Origin: Anadara kagoshimensis
Lineage: Eukaryota > Mollusca > Bivalvia > Arcoida > Arcidae
Length of the DNA stretch: 64,000 bases
Direction: 5' to 3'
Assembly: GCA_021292105.1 (NCBI GenBank)
Contig: CM037872.1
Location: 14,100,791-14,164,790, forward strand
The notes beneath the pieces were generated by a model. It saw only the letters and a program-made list of their open reading frames with translations, ran no database searches and was not told the DNA's origin. A program made the translations under genes and the position numbers. Positions 23,940 to 36,670 of this stretch are shown piece after piece. Within the stretch, counting starts at the first letter, position 1. Each line of letters starts with the position of its first letter.

Positions 23940-24165
23940 TGTGTTGTTTATTACTTCATGTGTCCTGGTGGTTCCTTTCACACAATTTTGATTACATACG
24001 TGGCGGGTGTAGCTAGCTAAACAGAAGGTGCTTACCCTTTCGGAGCACCGGGCGTCACTTTCCTGGTGGATGTTCACGTTTCTAAACAAAATTATCAGTT
24101 TCAAAGTTTTTACTTTGCTTCTAGATTGTGATTCGGACATGGATTAGTATGTTTGTTTATGATTA
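23940..24165 (-). repeat. Dispersed repeat family B copy
   Basis: On the minus strand it reads TGTCCGAATCACAATC, AAGTAAAAACTTTGAAAC, then GGTGCTCCGAAAGGGTAAGC, TAGCTAGCTACACCCGCCAC and TAATCAAAATTGTGTGAAAG. It lies just after gene 1 and probably forms part of its 3' flank. Confidence 0.75.
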
Positions 24166-24750
24166 CTTCTACATATCGTCACCGAGTCCTCCATTCTGCC
24201 CAAATGTTGCTGAAGTTTTTCGAATTCCTTGCCATTCAGTTTAATTGTTTGGCAGTTGGATGTCGGTATAATTTGACCGTTTCACTGCAAGTCTCGGTGG
24301 TCGTTGTATTTGCTGTAGCAAAATTAAATAAGAGGTAAATTAATAGAGTGCCCTGAAAATATATTAACCACAAATAGCAATTAGTGAAAGGACTCTAATC
24401 TCATACACGTTAACTGTGATGTATTTATCATAACATTCTTTTCATTCTGTCTTTTCTACTGTTGTTAATAGAAATACATGTAGTAGCCGATTTCCAGTTA
24501 ACCGCTGCATTTAAATAGTTGAATTGATGTAGACTTTAACGTTGTAAAATCCTGTAATAGTGTTTTCTTTGTATGGTATCCTACAAAATCGGCTATATTA
24601 ATTATGGATAATATTGATAATTTGATAGATATCACGTGGTAAATTTTATACAAATAGACTTGTAATAAATTGAATAATGTTAATCTTCGGGTTGAGATTG
24701 TAAATTAGTTGGATACTTCGGATTAAGAGTTACCTCGCTTATACCAGAGG
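24166..24750. other. Intergenic, no gene seen
   Basis: AT-rich sequence downstream of gene 1. An AATAAA at about 24664 is a second possible poly(A) signal. Nothing else was recognised. Confidence 0.4.
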
Positions 24751-24751
24751 C

Positions 24752-25060
24752 GCGTTGAGTTGAGTAATGGTGTTTAACGTCCCAGTCAAAGAATATTACA
24801 CTTATATCGAGACGTCGCCAGCTATAGGCGAAGGTGCAAAAAGTTTGCCTGTACGTTGCGCTTATGGCATTATACTGCAGGGTTCTTTATCGTGTCACGC
24901 CTACCGTGAAACGGGGCATCGTTTATTTTAAGGTCCCATCCGAAAGAACCGTGTCTTTCATTTCGTAATGCCAATTGCTTGGCTAAAGAACTTTCAAGTC
25001 TTGGTTCAGGCCCGGTCTGGGTTTGAACCCACAACCTCCCACTTACAGCGAGCACTCGTC
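24752..25060 (-). mobile_element. Family D SINE-like repeat, longest copy
   Basis: Read on the minus strand, it starts near a box B-like GGGTTCAAACCC, passes AAAGTTCTTTAGCCAAGC and GATGCCCCGTTTCACGG, and ends in GCCTATAGCTGGCGACGTCT and GGGACGTTAAACACCATTAC. The last part recurs at 36464-36560 and 37419-37505. From memory, this tail is common in bivalve genomes. No clear box A was found, so tRNA origin is tentative. Confidence 0.6.
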
Positions 25061-25064
25061 CGTG

Positions 25065-26500
25065 TTGTATACAATGTACATCTTCTGTAATATTGATGGG
25101 GTTTCCACTTTTCATTGTACTTATTACTAAAATGCCTTGGACAAGTCTAATACGAAATAACAGTTGTGCATTATTAATTAGGGTTGTTTTCAGATGATAA
25201 CTCGCACAATATTGAACAGTCATCCATGAAACAAGTTCTGTATACTTATTACTTAAGTACATATTGGACAAGTTCGATGTATGACAAAATCCGTGCACAA
25301 TTATTTAGGATACTGCAATTTGATTTGTAGCTGGTTTGCAGTTGATAACTGCTGTAATATTGATCGGATTTTTGGATGAAACTTGGTCAGTATACCTATC
25401 ACCATTGTACCTTTGTCAAGTTTGATGCGTAAAGAAATGTGTACATAATTAATGTATAAACTGCAATCTAATTGGTCTATAGTTTCCTGATAGCTCCTTT
25501 ATTTTGACATGTGTGTATATTGTATGAAGTCAAAACATGACCCAAAGTGGAAAACAATAGACGAACAATTCAAAACATTATGATAGCGAAATATTATCCA
25601 GCTTCTATATCATATATGGATTTCTCTTTATTAATCAGGCATCCTCATATACTAAAAAAATTGGGTGAAAGTTGTTTTTTTTTTCAGGACTGCCTCCCTT
25701 AGAAAACATGCTATATGTATTAAACTTTATGTGTTCACTACATTGAACACCTTCAATAAGCCTTATACTTGCGTTGGTTCATCACAATGTTCTGCACTGT
25801 GACGTTAGTATAATCAAATCTACCCCGATATGACCATGACTGTAGTTTGCATTATGTATTTTGTACGAGTGTGCAATCAGAACGTTTTAGGTGCTATTGG
25901 TCGTCTAGACGTCAGTTGCAGATTAAAAAACCAACACTTAATAACATTTTATAAATCTTTTATTCAATCTTTGCGATGTTTTCCCCTACTCCCAACACAT
26001 ACTTCTTATAAATATAATTTACATTAAATGCAAAATTAGAAAAAAAAAATGCACTTTAAACAAATTTGTCGTATTAAAACACAAAAACAAAAATCTATTC
26101 AACTGACAATTACAGAAATATGTACTACGGTACTATTAAACTACAAATAAATCTAGCTGAAGGGAAACTGCTAAACAAAACAATGCGTCGCTATGGTAAC
26201 TATGCCATGTGGGCTGTGTCGTGTTAATGGTGAAGAAAATGATTATATGTACCATTTTCATATTCTATAAAACTCTTTTTGAGACCAAACTGATTAAGCC
26301 ATAATTACGATTCATCAAGGGGCGACACTCATTTTTGTGAATGTTTATACGTGTGACGTCACTGATTGGCTGTTCCTGCGACTGGTACGCATGTTATTAG
26401 CGGCATTATTCTAAATTTCAGTCAGGATTAAAAAGAAGAAATAAGATTTTTAAAAAATCCAAATGTAAATATAACCATAGAACAATATAATGATCTAGAA
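25065..26500. other. Intergenic, no gene seen
   Basis: AT-rich sequence with chance frames only. A perfect CRE palindrome at 26354 and a neighbouring inverted CCAAT are listed separately. Confidence 0.4.
26354..26368. promoter_or_regulatory. CRE palindrome next to an inverted CCAAT box
   Basis: TGACGTCA at 26354-26361 is the full CREB/ATF palindrome. It is followed after two bases by ATTGG (CCAAT on the minus strand) at 26364-26368. This pairing is typical of animal promoters and enhancers, but no first exon was recognised nearby. Confidence 0.3.
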
Positions 26501-26503
26501 ATG

Positions 26504-26603
26504 ACGTTTAAAGTGACATAACTTCTGTGCCATGCAAAACAAACTAGCTAACCATAACGTGCTAGTGCAATTTAGACAACGGAAGTTATGTCACTATAAA
26601 CGT
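26504..26603. mobile_element. Short inverted-repeat (hairpin) element
   Basis: ACGTTTAAAGTGACATAACT at the left end pairs with its near-perfect reverse complement at the right end. The arms are about 22 bases with one mismatch, around a core of about 56 bases. Weaker pairing extends outwards (ATCTAG/CTAG). It is probably a MITE remnant. Confidence 0.55.
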
Positions 26604-27107
26604 GATTTTAGCTAGACATTGTTAACAACGAAATTCGCCGATATAACGAATGTGGAACAGTAAGTTACATTATTATAATAAATTGATATGTAGCTGACGT
26701 TTTATCCAATATCTAGTAAGCGACGAATATCTTGATAAGAAACACGGAAATATGAAAATGGTAAATGTAATCATTTCCTAAAGATTTTGAGACTAAATTA
26801 AAATACCTAAACCAAAAACATAAAAGAAGTGAAATAAATTCCTCATTGGACTTGTGAAATAAACTATAAAAACCGTTACAAATATAATGGAATACAGTAA
26901 TTCCATCTCCTTCAGGATGTATCGTGACTAGATAAGAGACATTTACTTGTGTTGTCTCCCTTTCGGCATACATTCGGTCTAATTACTAGTAAAAGGCTAT
27001 TTGTATGTGATATATTCATTTTGGGATAATTTAACTATCACACAAATATTGTTTTTAAGAGAAATGTCAAGTGAATGTAAATAAACAACACAATTTGGAA
27101 AGCATAC
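26604..27107. other. Intergenic, no feature seen
   Basis: AT-rich; only a chance open frame on the minus strand. Confidence 0.35.
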
Positions 27108-27362
27108 TCTACAGTCGAAAGTTTAACACATAACTACCAAAAACGGGTGTCGGCAAAGCTGCTGACTGGCCGAGTGGCCGAAAAGCTGAGATGAGCTGTC
27201 GAGATATCGCCAACGAGCTGCATAGACGAGCTCTCGTTTCGCCACTAATCCATTAGTTCAGTGTTAAACATTGGTGAAATTTCGACAGGTCTCACCTCTT
27301 TTTAGAAGCTTACTTAATTTGTGAGCCTAGTGTTAAACTTTAGGCAGGTCTATACCGTAGTC
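27108..27362. mobile_element. Family A inverted-repeat element, diverged copy
   Basis: The left end is ACAGTCGAAAGTTTAACACA. The interior has GGCCGAGTGGCCGAAAAGCT and GAGATGAGCTGTCGAGATAT. There are two right-end-like segments: TTAGTTCAGTGTTAAACATT and, further out, CTAGTGTTAAACTTTAGGCA. There is no coding capacity. The doubled right end may reflect a nested or rearranged copy. Confidence 0.6.
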
Positions 27363-27874
27363 TAGAAGCTTACCAAGACACAGAATTCGGATTGTTAGAT
27401 CAATCATGGTTTTTTATGTACACGGATTTCTATTTATGAAATCAACATGACCAGCATGAAGAATGATAATACACAAAAGTATAAAACAGAAAATATAGGT
27501 AATAACAATGCTTTGTGTGAACAGGGAGAAATAACAGTAATCTAAATACAGTAAACATAGTAATTTTGGCGGGTACGAATTTTAGTGATTATCATGATTT
27601 CGGTAAAATCATGTGAACTTGAATGTTCTTTTATCTCATTGGTCATCCTGTACGTCACGATCGTATTGAATTTGGCGATGGAATTAAATAAACGTTACTG
27701 TATCTTCGTGAAAGTCGCTAAAATAGGTACGCCGCTAAAACTAATATGTTTACAGTATACAGCAGAAAATCTATCCAGGTTCATGCTCAAGATTATAAGA
27801 ACTAAAACCATAAAACCAAGGACAAAATGTGACAACATTAGGAACTAGTAGAACTGTTGATTACCGTAGGTACC
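27363..27874. other. Intergenic, no feature seen
   Basis: AT-rich, with an 87-codon chance frame lacking any recognisable domain or signal. Confidence 0.35.
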
Positions 27875-28104
27875 TGGATCCAACTTCACAATCATTTCGT
27901 GACTAAGATTTTCCTTAACTGACAATATTTGGCAATCTTATTCGGAACAATGATTATACATTTTTGACAAAATTAAGTATAAAAATTGTTAGGTTGAAAC
28001 ACCTAAAATTCCTAAATATCTCGACAAATAACAAAATTATCAAAATTTCAAATCTGCCAGATTTAAGTTAGTTAATTATAAGAAATGATTGTTAAACTGG
28101 AGCC
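27875..28104. mobile_element. Family C inverted-repeat element (MITE)
   Basis: TGGATCCAACTTCACAATCA at the left pairs with AATGATTGTTAAACTGGAGC at the right. The inverted repeats are about 25 bases with a few changes, around 230 bases of AT-rich DNA without coding capacity. Related ends occur at 40673-40897, at the right end of a copy near 42617, and at the very start of the window. Confidence 0.65.
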
Positions 28105-28900
28105 TTACAGTGTTATGTAAGAGCTCCGTGGTTATCACAGTTCCACAGGCGTTCATGTCCACCATCAAGGTTTTGGGGGTAAGGAAATGTTTTGAAACAA
28201 AGAATTTCAAGGTAAAGTGTTTACAAGACTTATGAGACATTTAATATAGAGATCACCCTGAGAATTTTCATCATTTTTGTACAAAATTGATATAAACCAT
28301 ATATACAATTATAATATATACATACATATCTAATACAGACACTGAAATTGCACATACTGTTGGAATTGGAACGAAAATAAAAATGAAATATTTGAATGAA
28401 ATCAGAGGAATGCATTCTAATGTTAATAATTAATAGGTTTTTTAAATGATTTACAATAAACTTCAATCATTTCTTATCGACTTTTGAATTGTATGTGCCA
28501 AAATTAGATTCAAATTGGTAAGCTCTAGACAACAAAACAATTTTAACCCCCCCCACCCTAAAAACCCCAAAAGCATCAATAGATTTGTTTAGAGTCCCCG
28601 TCCTTGTTGTCAAGATCCATTCAGAATCGTTGTCCGTTTTTCATATAGCCTTTGAGGGACTTGGACAGTCCTGTTTTTATGACATTTTTTCAAACTACAG
28701 CTTTCCCAAATTCCTATATAAAGTATGTACATTATTTTAAGCCCACAAGCCCGATGAATCATGTATTTAAAATGTCCGGTAACCTCTGACTATATTTTCA
28801 TTTTACTTTGTATCCTATTCCATATTCACATATCATCTTTATTCAAAGCACTTTTTTCGTATCCACAACTACATGCAATTAACCTTTTAAAATTCATATC
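28105..28900. other. Intergenic, no feature seen
   Basis: AT-rich; a short run of C and A near 28549 is the only low-complexity item. Confidence 0.35.
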
Positions 28901-28914
28901 ATATATTCGTTTAC

Positions 28915-29112
28915 TCCTTGAAGCATCCGTATCACATGCGCATTCATATCATATATATAATGTACTCTTTGAAGCATCCGAATCACATGTACCATTATCC
29001 ATATCACATGTATCATCTTAACCATATCACACGATCATTTACTCCGGTTGAAGCAACCATATCACATATATACGTCCATATCACAGGTATCATTTACACT
29101 TTGAAGCACCCG
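28915..29112. repeat. Decayed minisatellite with GAAGCATCCG and ATATCACATG
   Basis: About three degenerate units of 60-140 bases carry TTGAAGCATCCGTATCACAT, TTGAAGCATCCGAATCACAT and TTGAAGCAACCATATCACAT. The His/Met-rich open frame across it is a by-product. Confidence 0.6.
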
Positions 29113-29909
29113 TAAAAATGTATCTATATACATACATTCACTTCTAACATTTACACATATTTTTCTCAGTGGTTCATTTATACTAACCACACACATGTAC
29201 ACACACATGTTGATTTCATTTTCTCAGTACTTTGTACATCACATATACACATAAATAAATGTAAACAGCCTTATGAGATTTTTTTACAAAATGAAACGTA
29301 ACATCTTTTTGTTTCTGGAAGTAGTGCGACAGAAATGGATCATGTAAAAATACCTTTTTTTCAAAACTATCTTTTGTATATTTGTATAATAGCATTGGTC
29401 TATTTTTAATTATTGGGAAAACCTAAAACAGGCATGCATTCAAAAGTATATTACACGGCAATATGGGTGATAAGCATTTGATGCAACAGTTTGGTCTGGA
29501 CCATGATGGTTTTAGATTTCTCCAAGGAACACCACTCTAGTAAAATAACTTTTACGCTTTATAAACTAAAATTTTATATATATATATTGCTGTATGTTAG
29601 TTTTTCTATCTTCATCAAATGAAAATTTCCAAAATACAGCGACCCCCACTCGATTTATTGTCTCTATTTGTTCATTCCAACCCTGGCGTAACAAAGGAGT
29701 TTGGCGATAAATCCAGGAAAAGTTATTCAGAAAAACAAAATATAGACTCTGGAACATGACATCAAAATACATTGGAAATAGACTAAGTGTCAAAGTTATT
29801 GGGGAAGGGGACAAAATAACGAGTTTAAACTGTACAATGTAATAGTCCAAATCTATCACACTATTTTCAGAACATCGAGATGGTATGAGATTCTAATACT
29901 TATTTAATC
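29113..29909. other. 3' flank and probable 3' UTR of the BAMBI-like gene
   Basis: Non-coding. Transcription of the minus-strand gene at 29910 should run into this region. No coding frame is supported. Confidence 0.4.
29654..29659 (-). terminator. Candidate poly(A) signal of the BAMBI-like gene
   Basis: AATAAA on the minus strand about 250 bases after the stop codon. An ATTAAA almost touches the stop (29902-29907) but would leave almost no 3' UTR. Chance occurrence is likely in such AT-rich DNA. Confidence 0.3.
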
Positions 29910-30280
29910 CTATAAAAATAACTTTGTTTCACTCCCAGAAGAAGATCGTTCACTGTCTGTACACCTATTTAATTTACACGTATTGTCACATTTAGTGATG
30001 TCACTACAGTCATGGTGATGATGGTGACGAGGGAGTACTGACACAGTAGCCGGGTACTTATATCTCTCGTAATAGTCTGTTCTTCTTCTCAGTAAGTACA
30101 TAGCAAATATAATCAGTGCCAGTAAAACACAAACCCCGGCCACTGGTACTGCTATGTATATGGGGTTTATCATTTTATTATTCTCCGTATGATTTTCGTA
30201 TGAATTTGGACATTTTGAAGATTCCTTTTCTGGTAAACTTATTTCCTCAATCTCTAATTTTGTTTCTGTAACTTTGTTTT
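29910..30280 (-). CDS. BAMBI: BAMBI-like exon 3: stalk, membrane span and tail
   Basis: The acceptor is TATTTTTCAG|AA, and the exon ends at TAG 29910-29912. It encodes residues 105-227: an acidic stalk with an NHT glycosylation sequon at residue 134, the membrane span IYIAVPVAGVCVLLALIIFA, an RRR stop-transfer, then a Tyr-rich, His-run and Cys-containing tail ending in ETKLFL. Confidence 0.92.
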
Positions 30281-33200
30281 CTGAAAAATAAAAAGATAGA
30301 AAATATTAAACTATATGTCATAATGGCCTGTCGAAAGTTTCACACTGACCTATTAGTTCCCAATCGGCATCGGCTGTTCATCTTGGCCCTTCATATGGCT
30401 TTATCGCCACAGCTTTTTGACAACTTATACCTATCTCTCAGCAGCTTTTCAATAGGTTACTCGGCAGCCCAGCTTCGATCCCTTTTTTAATTTAGTTAAA
30501 CTTTGGTTTTTACTGTTTATGTCATTATTGGCTTATTTTACTCGGAACAGTGTTATTATTCTCTCAGTAATGTAATTGTGTAATGAATCCAGATAATCGT
30601 TTTAAAAGGGAAATTTACTAATCTTTCCCTCTTTTCAAAATTCCCCACTAAATTTTCCAAAAGCAACAGTGAAAAACCTGGTTTTCCTTACCCATCAAAT
30701 TTCCGATATTGCTTTGCATTGAGGGTCTTACCTATTGCCAACATGCCATATTGCAGTTTGATAGATTTCAGGACTTCAATTTCCCCTTTACAGACAGAAG
30801 GTAGTTTTTTAAATGTAGCAAAATCATGGTCTCTAATTACACGCGTTTCTGTTTGTCTAAAACTATTGTGTTCGTTTCACAACATCAATGTATGGATTTT
30901 GATTAAACTTGTCACAATTGAAAACCAAAATGAGGCAATCATTGGCGTACCATATATCTAGGTGAACGACCAAGGTCACAGGGCCAAATATGATTCCGTA
31001 GTATTTTCAGAGATGTAAATGGAAACAATTGCCAAGTGGTTATAGCATACATACCAGACTTTGCTGGAGACGTTGGTACAATTTCTTTATTACAAAGATC
31101 CTTTCTGCAGCAATGTAAGGCCAAAGCCCATTTAGGGAACTTAGTAGATCTAAGATTGTCACAGTTGATGGGGTTAGGTTTGTTTATACATCCTCTGGTA
31201 ATGTCTCCGCCATTGTTCTCACTGTAACACCAATATTTAGCAATACATGTTGTCTTCCCTTCAGTCTGACAATCCAAGGTTGTACAAGCACATTCTAAAC
31301 CTAAACAAAATAAAAACAATAACACGATTTTGAGTTAACGATTAAAAGTTTCACCTAAAAATAATGGGTCATAAGTTACAAAATACTAATGCCTTTTGTG
31401 AAAATTGGGTACGAAAAGTACTGAAGTAGGGATCGTTTTGCTTCGTACTCTAAGCAATGAGAGACCATCAAGTTATAAATTGTGGGAGCTAATGTAATGT
31501 TTAACTCAGAGATTTTAAAACAATAATAGCTTGTTATTATAGTTGGAAAGCTGAATATAAGGGTTTTTAACCATATAAGGTAATAATTTAAAATCTAATT
31601 AATAATCATGGAAAAACATTTTGATTTATTATGGCTTAAAATTCTCTCTCATGCAAGCTGATCGTTTTCACCCTGCTGTTATTGAAACATAGTAAGTTTC
31701 CAAAACCCATTATTAAGTGGGCATACTCCTCAGCATCAGGTGAACCAGCGTGGAGCCTAACATAGTTCACATAAATACATTATTTAACAACAATTGTGAG
31801 TACACTAGACAAAGTCTGAAGTGTATTACACGAACACAGCCACGCCCACCTCACCTCGCCACGCCCATCTCATCTTTATACCTTTATTTAAACTTGACTA
31901 AGATTATAGTATTCTTTAATCTATTTTAACTCACCGGGAGATTAAAAGTTTGTATTACACGTCTCAATTTTCACACATTTTAAATAACAACAGCATAAAA
32001 AGAACATTTAACATGGCCTTTCTTCTACCATGAACGAACACAGCAGAAGGGGGCGTTACTCTGGATCATCTTAAGTAAACATTGAGTTGACTATCGCTTA
32101 CTTGTAGTAGAGTAACTGAAAATTAAAACAATGTTCTGAAACGCTTAACCAGAATAAAAACGTGACAAATCTAAGTGTTCCAGTATGTAATCTAGAACTG
32201 GGACCAGTTGGACCATTAAGGTCCAGATCTTTAGTAAACAGGGGCCACGTTTTCACATACTGGTCTGTTGTTGTTGAATAAATCACTGGTGTAGCCTGAA
32301 ACTCATGCAACTATGATGTCAATGATTTGTGTCATTCATCTGCGAAAACTGTTAGACAAAAAGGAAAGCAAACCAATGTTTTAACAGAAACATACCAGTC
32401 CAAGTCCCCCCCCCCCCCCCAAAAAAAAAAAAAAAAAAAAAAAAAATTGTCAAAAAAGTAAAATACGAGAAAATGAGACCGGGTGCTTTGGAAGTTTAAG
32501 CATATCTTGTTGCTCAGATTGTTTGGGTTTGTATCATTATGTGTGTGTGCGTGTGATATCGTAAGAGCTCCTTGTAGATTAAACAATGGTTCCATCTGGT
32601 GACACAAGTACAACCCGATGGTAAACTAATATGATCTATTGTCGCAATTTCATTGTCTGCGACACTGTTGTTTGAGCTTTACCACAGATGTTAAAGTAAG
32701 GATGATGTACAGTAAAACTTCGATTCAGAATTTGGGCGTTATAAAGAATTTTAGCAACAAAAAAAAACGATGGAGATTTGTAAAAAAAAAAAACAAACAT
32801 GTAGAAGAAATTAATTTTAATTCACTGTACTTATTTACTATTTCACAATATAAAACATTAATCAAACAGTCGGCAGATGTCCTATGTCATATTTCTGTTT
32901 TCAAAATCGCGATGTTTTCTTTTTAATAAAATGATATGGTTATAATTTAAATAGGGAGAGACATAATTATTTATAAAAAAAATAATTTGGTTATTTATCC
33001 TTTATACTTGCTAAATGGCATTGACCTTCACATTCCTTCAGACTAGACGAGATGTAAACGAGACATGGACGAGACATGCATCTTTTAGTTGTGATGCTTC
33101 CTTTGTACTTAAAACTTAAAAGACAATTCAAACTTTGGTTTTATTTGTTGTTTTAATAAAATCAGTGACGTCGACAATTATCAAATATAAAAAATAAAAA

Positions 33201-34595
33201 TAATTCAACCTTGAAAAATTAACTTGAGAAGTTAAGCAATCCGTTTATTTTGATTAATTGCCGAGGAAAACTATGAAACGCGCCGTTGTCGTAAAATAAA
33301 CCTTCAAATGTCAGCAATCTCTGAGTTTTTTGTATCAAATTAATTACAAAAAGGTGACAGATCACTTAAAGAGACAAAAAGATACTTGTTACACCTGAAT
33401 GATTTCTGACATATACTTAATTAAGCTACAATGGTAACTACATTCAGTACAGACCTGTCCAATGTTAAACACTCAGCTAACGTAGCAATGCCGAATCGAC
33501 TGCTTATCTTCGGCTCTCATAAGATATAACTCACTATAACTTTTCAACAGCCGCTATCTACCTTGCTGCAGTTTTTCGGCCACTACTTATCCATATATCG
33601 GCCACGTAGCCAGTGTTAGCAGCTGAGCATCGACGCTTTTTCGTTAGCTTAGTATTAAACTTTCGACGGGTCTTTACTGTAATATATGTCAAGATTTCAT
33701 AGAGGATAGAGATGTACCATCTTAAAATGAAAAAAAAATCTGTGACACTAAAAGCTAATTTGATAGTACACTTGAACTTTTTAATTTGATAATTAAGTCC
33801 CAATTAAAAGCTGGACCAGAGTTTGTCTTAAAACAATAATCCGACATTTTTCGGAAATGACAAAATTAATATTCATCCTGACGTACATTCATTAAATATA
33901 AGACATTTGGATACTATAAAAGGTTGCGCACTATTGTTTTATTGGCCATGGCGATGAGGGGGGAGACCTAAGTTAGTCTTCTCTTAAGCTTCAAAATCGC
34001 CGCGTGCGCTAAAATGTCCCAGCAGAGCGTATTAGACATGTTAATATCCTGTATAACGTCTTTTAATTCATCATGAAACAAAATACTGTAGACTAGATTA
34101 TCTAATTGTAATGATTATGTCTTACCAAGGACAATTAAAGCTGTTTGTCAGGCTAGCCTGGTTATGTTTTATATACCTTGGTACGGGAGAACAATAAATT
34201 AATACTTAATTAAAAGGTTCATTAGCCTAATTGTTGGGCCAACAACGATGACCAACAATTTAATTTACCCCAAGGTATTAAATTGGCAACTTGTATGTTT
34301 ATGTTTTGAAAAAGCCATGTTGAACCTTTAAGTGGCAACGATACTGTGATGTATTTTGGAAGAATTAATGTATGTGGGAGGTTGGGATAAGAAAAACGGA
34401 CGGTTCTGGCCAAGACTTGAAAATAATTATAACTCCCCAAGCATGTCATTCACGGGTTCCTTCGAAAGACCTTAAACTCAATTATCCTTTGTCTTGGTAG
34501 GCGTAACAGGCTAAAGAACTTTCTGGGCGCACTGCAAATGACAAAATTTCTGCAACTTTACCTATAGCTGGTGACGGCCCGATAAAAGGGAAATA

Positions 34596-34628
<33 letters not shown>

Positions 34629-34890
34629 ACACCCACATACTGTATATTTCCATCATGTTAACATTACCATTCCGCACATTAACAAACATATTGCTGTTGT
34701 ATTTTTTACACACGTTAGATAAGGAGTATGTTGTATTTATCGTCGTGTTAAGCTGTTGTTTTATGATACATCATACAAGTTAAACCAGCCTTAACTTTCC
34801 ACTTGTGAGATAATAACAGCAAAAAACAAACCTAACTTACCAAAGAAAACAGATACATCTTGTTTGCTATGTTTGCATCTATATGCATAA

Positions 34891-34931
<41 letters not shown>

Positions 34932-36618
34932 CAAATTGTCTAATTATACCACAAAGTACTACATCTAGCAACACAGACCCCAGACTCACCCCAATAATAT
35001 TACCCGATCCATAAAGGCTTCAAATTGTCTACATGTTTCAAATCAATCATAAAGATCTGTGAAAAATGCTGATGTAAAGTCTATTGTAATTAAATCTTAA
35101 TAACTCGCGTTCATATGGTCCCTTTGTTTTTAAGTTACGTGGCCTGCCAGTTGCAGTTGTACAATGTGAGAAAACACCTCAAAACCGTGACGACGAACCA
35201 GAGGCTGTGGTTTGATTAGATTGTCAATTATTTAATTATTTATGTAGGAAACATGGCTACTTGTAGATAGAAGACTTCCTTTATATAATGTAAAACAGAA
35301 TACACAATTAAATTAATTTTTACTCAAGCATATTATAGCATTGTACAGTCTGATATATATATGGCGCGGAAAGGTCACCACTTCCGGTTTACCCGCAGCA
35401 CTTTAACATTGAACGTAAGATCTACAGGCTAAGTAAATTCAAAATAGGCTCACGTTACGACCCTTTTGCTAAGATAACAAAGTTCTTTCTTAATATCAAT
35501 GTGTTTTGATTATAAACCACATCTAAATAAATTTGTCATTCCATCTAGACCTTAAAATTTATATTGGAAAGTTTCCATCATGAATTCAATGAATAACAAC
35601 ATAAAATAAGGCTCCATTGTCTTGGCCCGCATTGTTTTGTGTAATAACACATGCGTAAGAATCGTTCAATATCCAGGGAAAACTATAGAAATATTTCTTT
35701 AATAAAATGTTGCTTTTATTTCATATGTCAGAAGACGTCAACTAGAGAATCATATTATGTCATATTTTGTAACGGTTTGTCCAAACATATTGTGTAATAC
35801 GCAAAACGGTTTAATGAAATCAATAAACACAAACCCGGAAATCGATAACAAGCCCTCCATCTCTGAAATTACATGGCCGAGTAATACTTAGTTGTAGAAA
35901 GTTATGCCAATCCAATTTTACTAAGAGCGTTTTATGGTAACCCTTTTTCTGCTTTTTATACATGAAATCATTTTAATCTGTAACTTATTCAATACAAACA
36001 GTTTGCTATCTTGTTTAACAAGCAATATTATTGTTATATACGATTGTTCTGTGCCAACACTACTTTTATACTAAAATAACATTATATGGACTTTAATATA
36101 CAACTACAAACACCAGAAAAACTGTATATAAAGACCAGTATTGGGACCTCGGAAATATGGACTTAAAAACAGATGACCTTTATAAAACTGTATATAAAGA
36201 CCAGTATTAGGACCTCGGAAATATGAACTTAAAAACAGATGACCTTTATATAACTGTATATAAAGACCAGTATTGGGAACTCGGAAATATGGACTTCAAA
36301 AACAGATGACTTTATAAAACTGTATATAAAGACCAGTATTGGGACCTCGGAAATATGGACTTCACAAACAGATGACCTTTATAAAACTGTATATAAAGAC
36401 CTGTATTGGGACCTCGGAAAACAGATGACCTTTATATATAGAAAGACTCTACATGCAATACATAAAGAGTTGAGTTGAATAATGGTGTTTAACGATCAAG
36501 TTAAGAATATATCACTTATATCGAGACGTCGACAGCTAAAGGCGAATGTGCAGAAAGTTTTATAAAGTAAAGAAAGCTTAATGGACAAGTTGTCTTTGTA
36601 TAGAGTTGGTCACTACAA

Positions 36619-36670
<52 letters not shown>

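Noticed and set aside
24870-25298. 142-codon minus-strand open frame
   Set aside because: Most of it covers the family D SINE-like repeat; no signal, domain or splice context.
29566-29859. 97-codon minus-strand open frame as a separate gene
   Set aside because: It lies in the expected 3' flank of the BAMBI-like gene and shows no domain.
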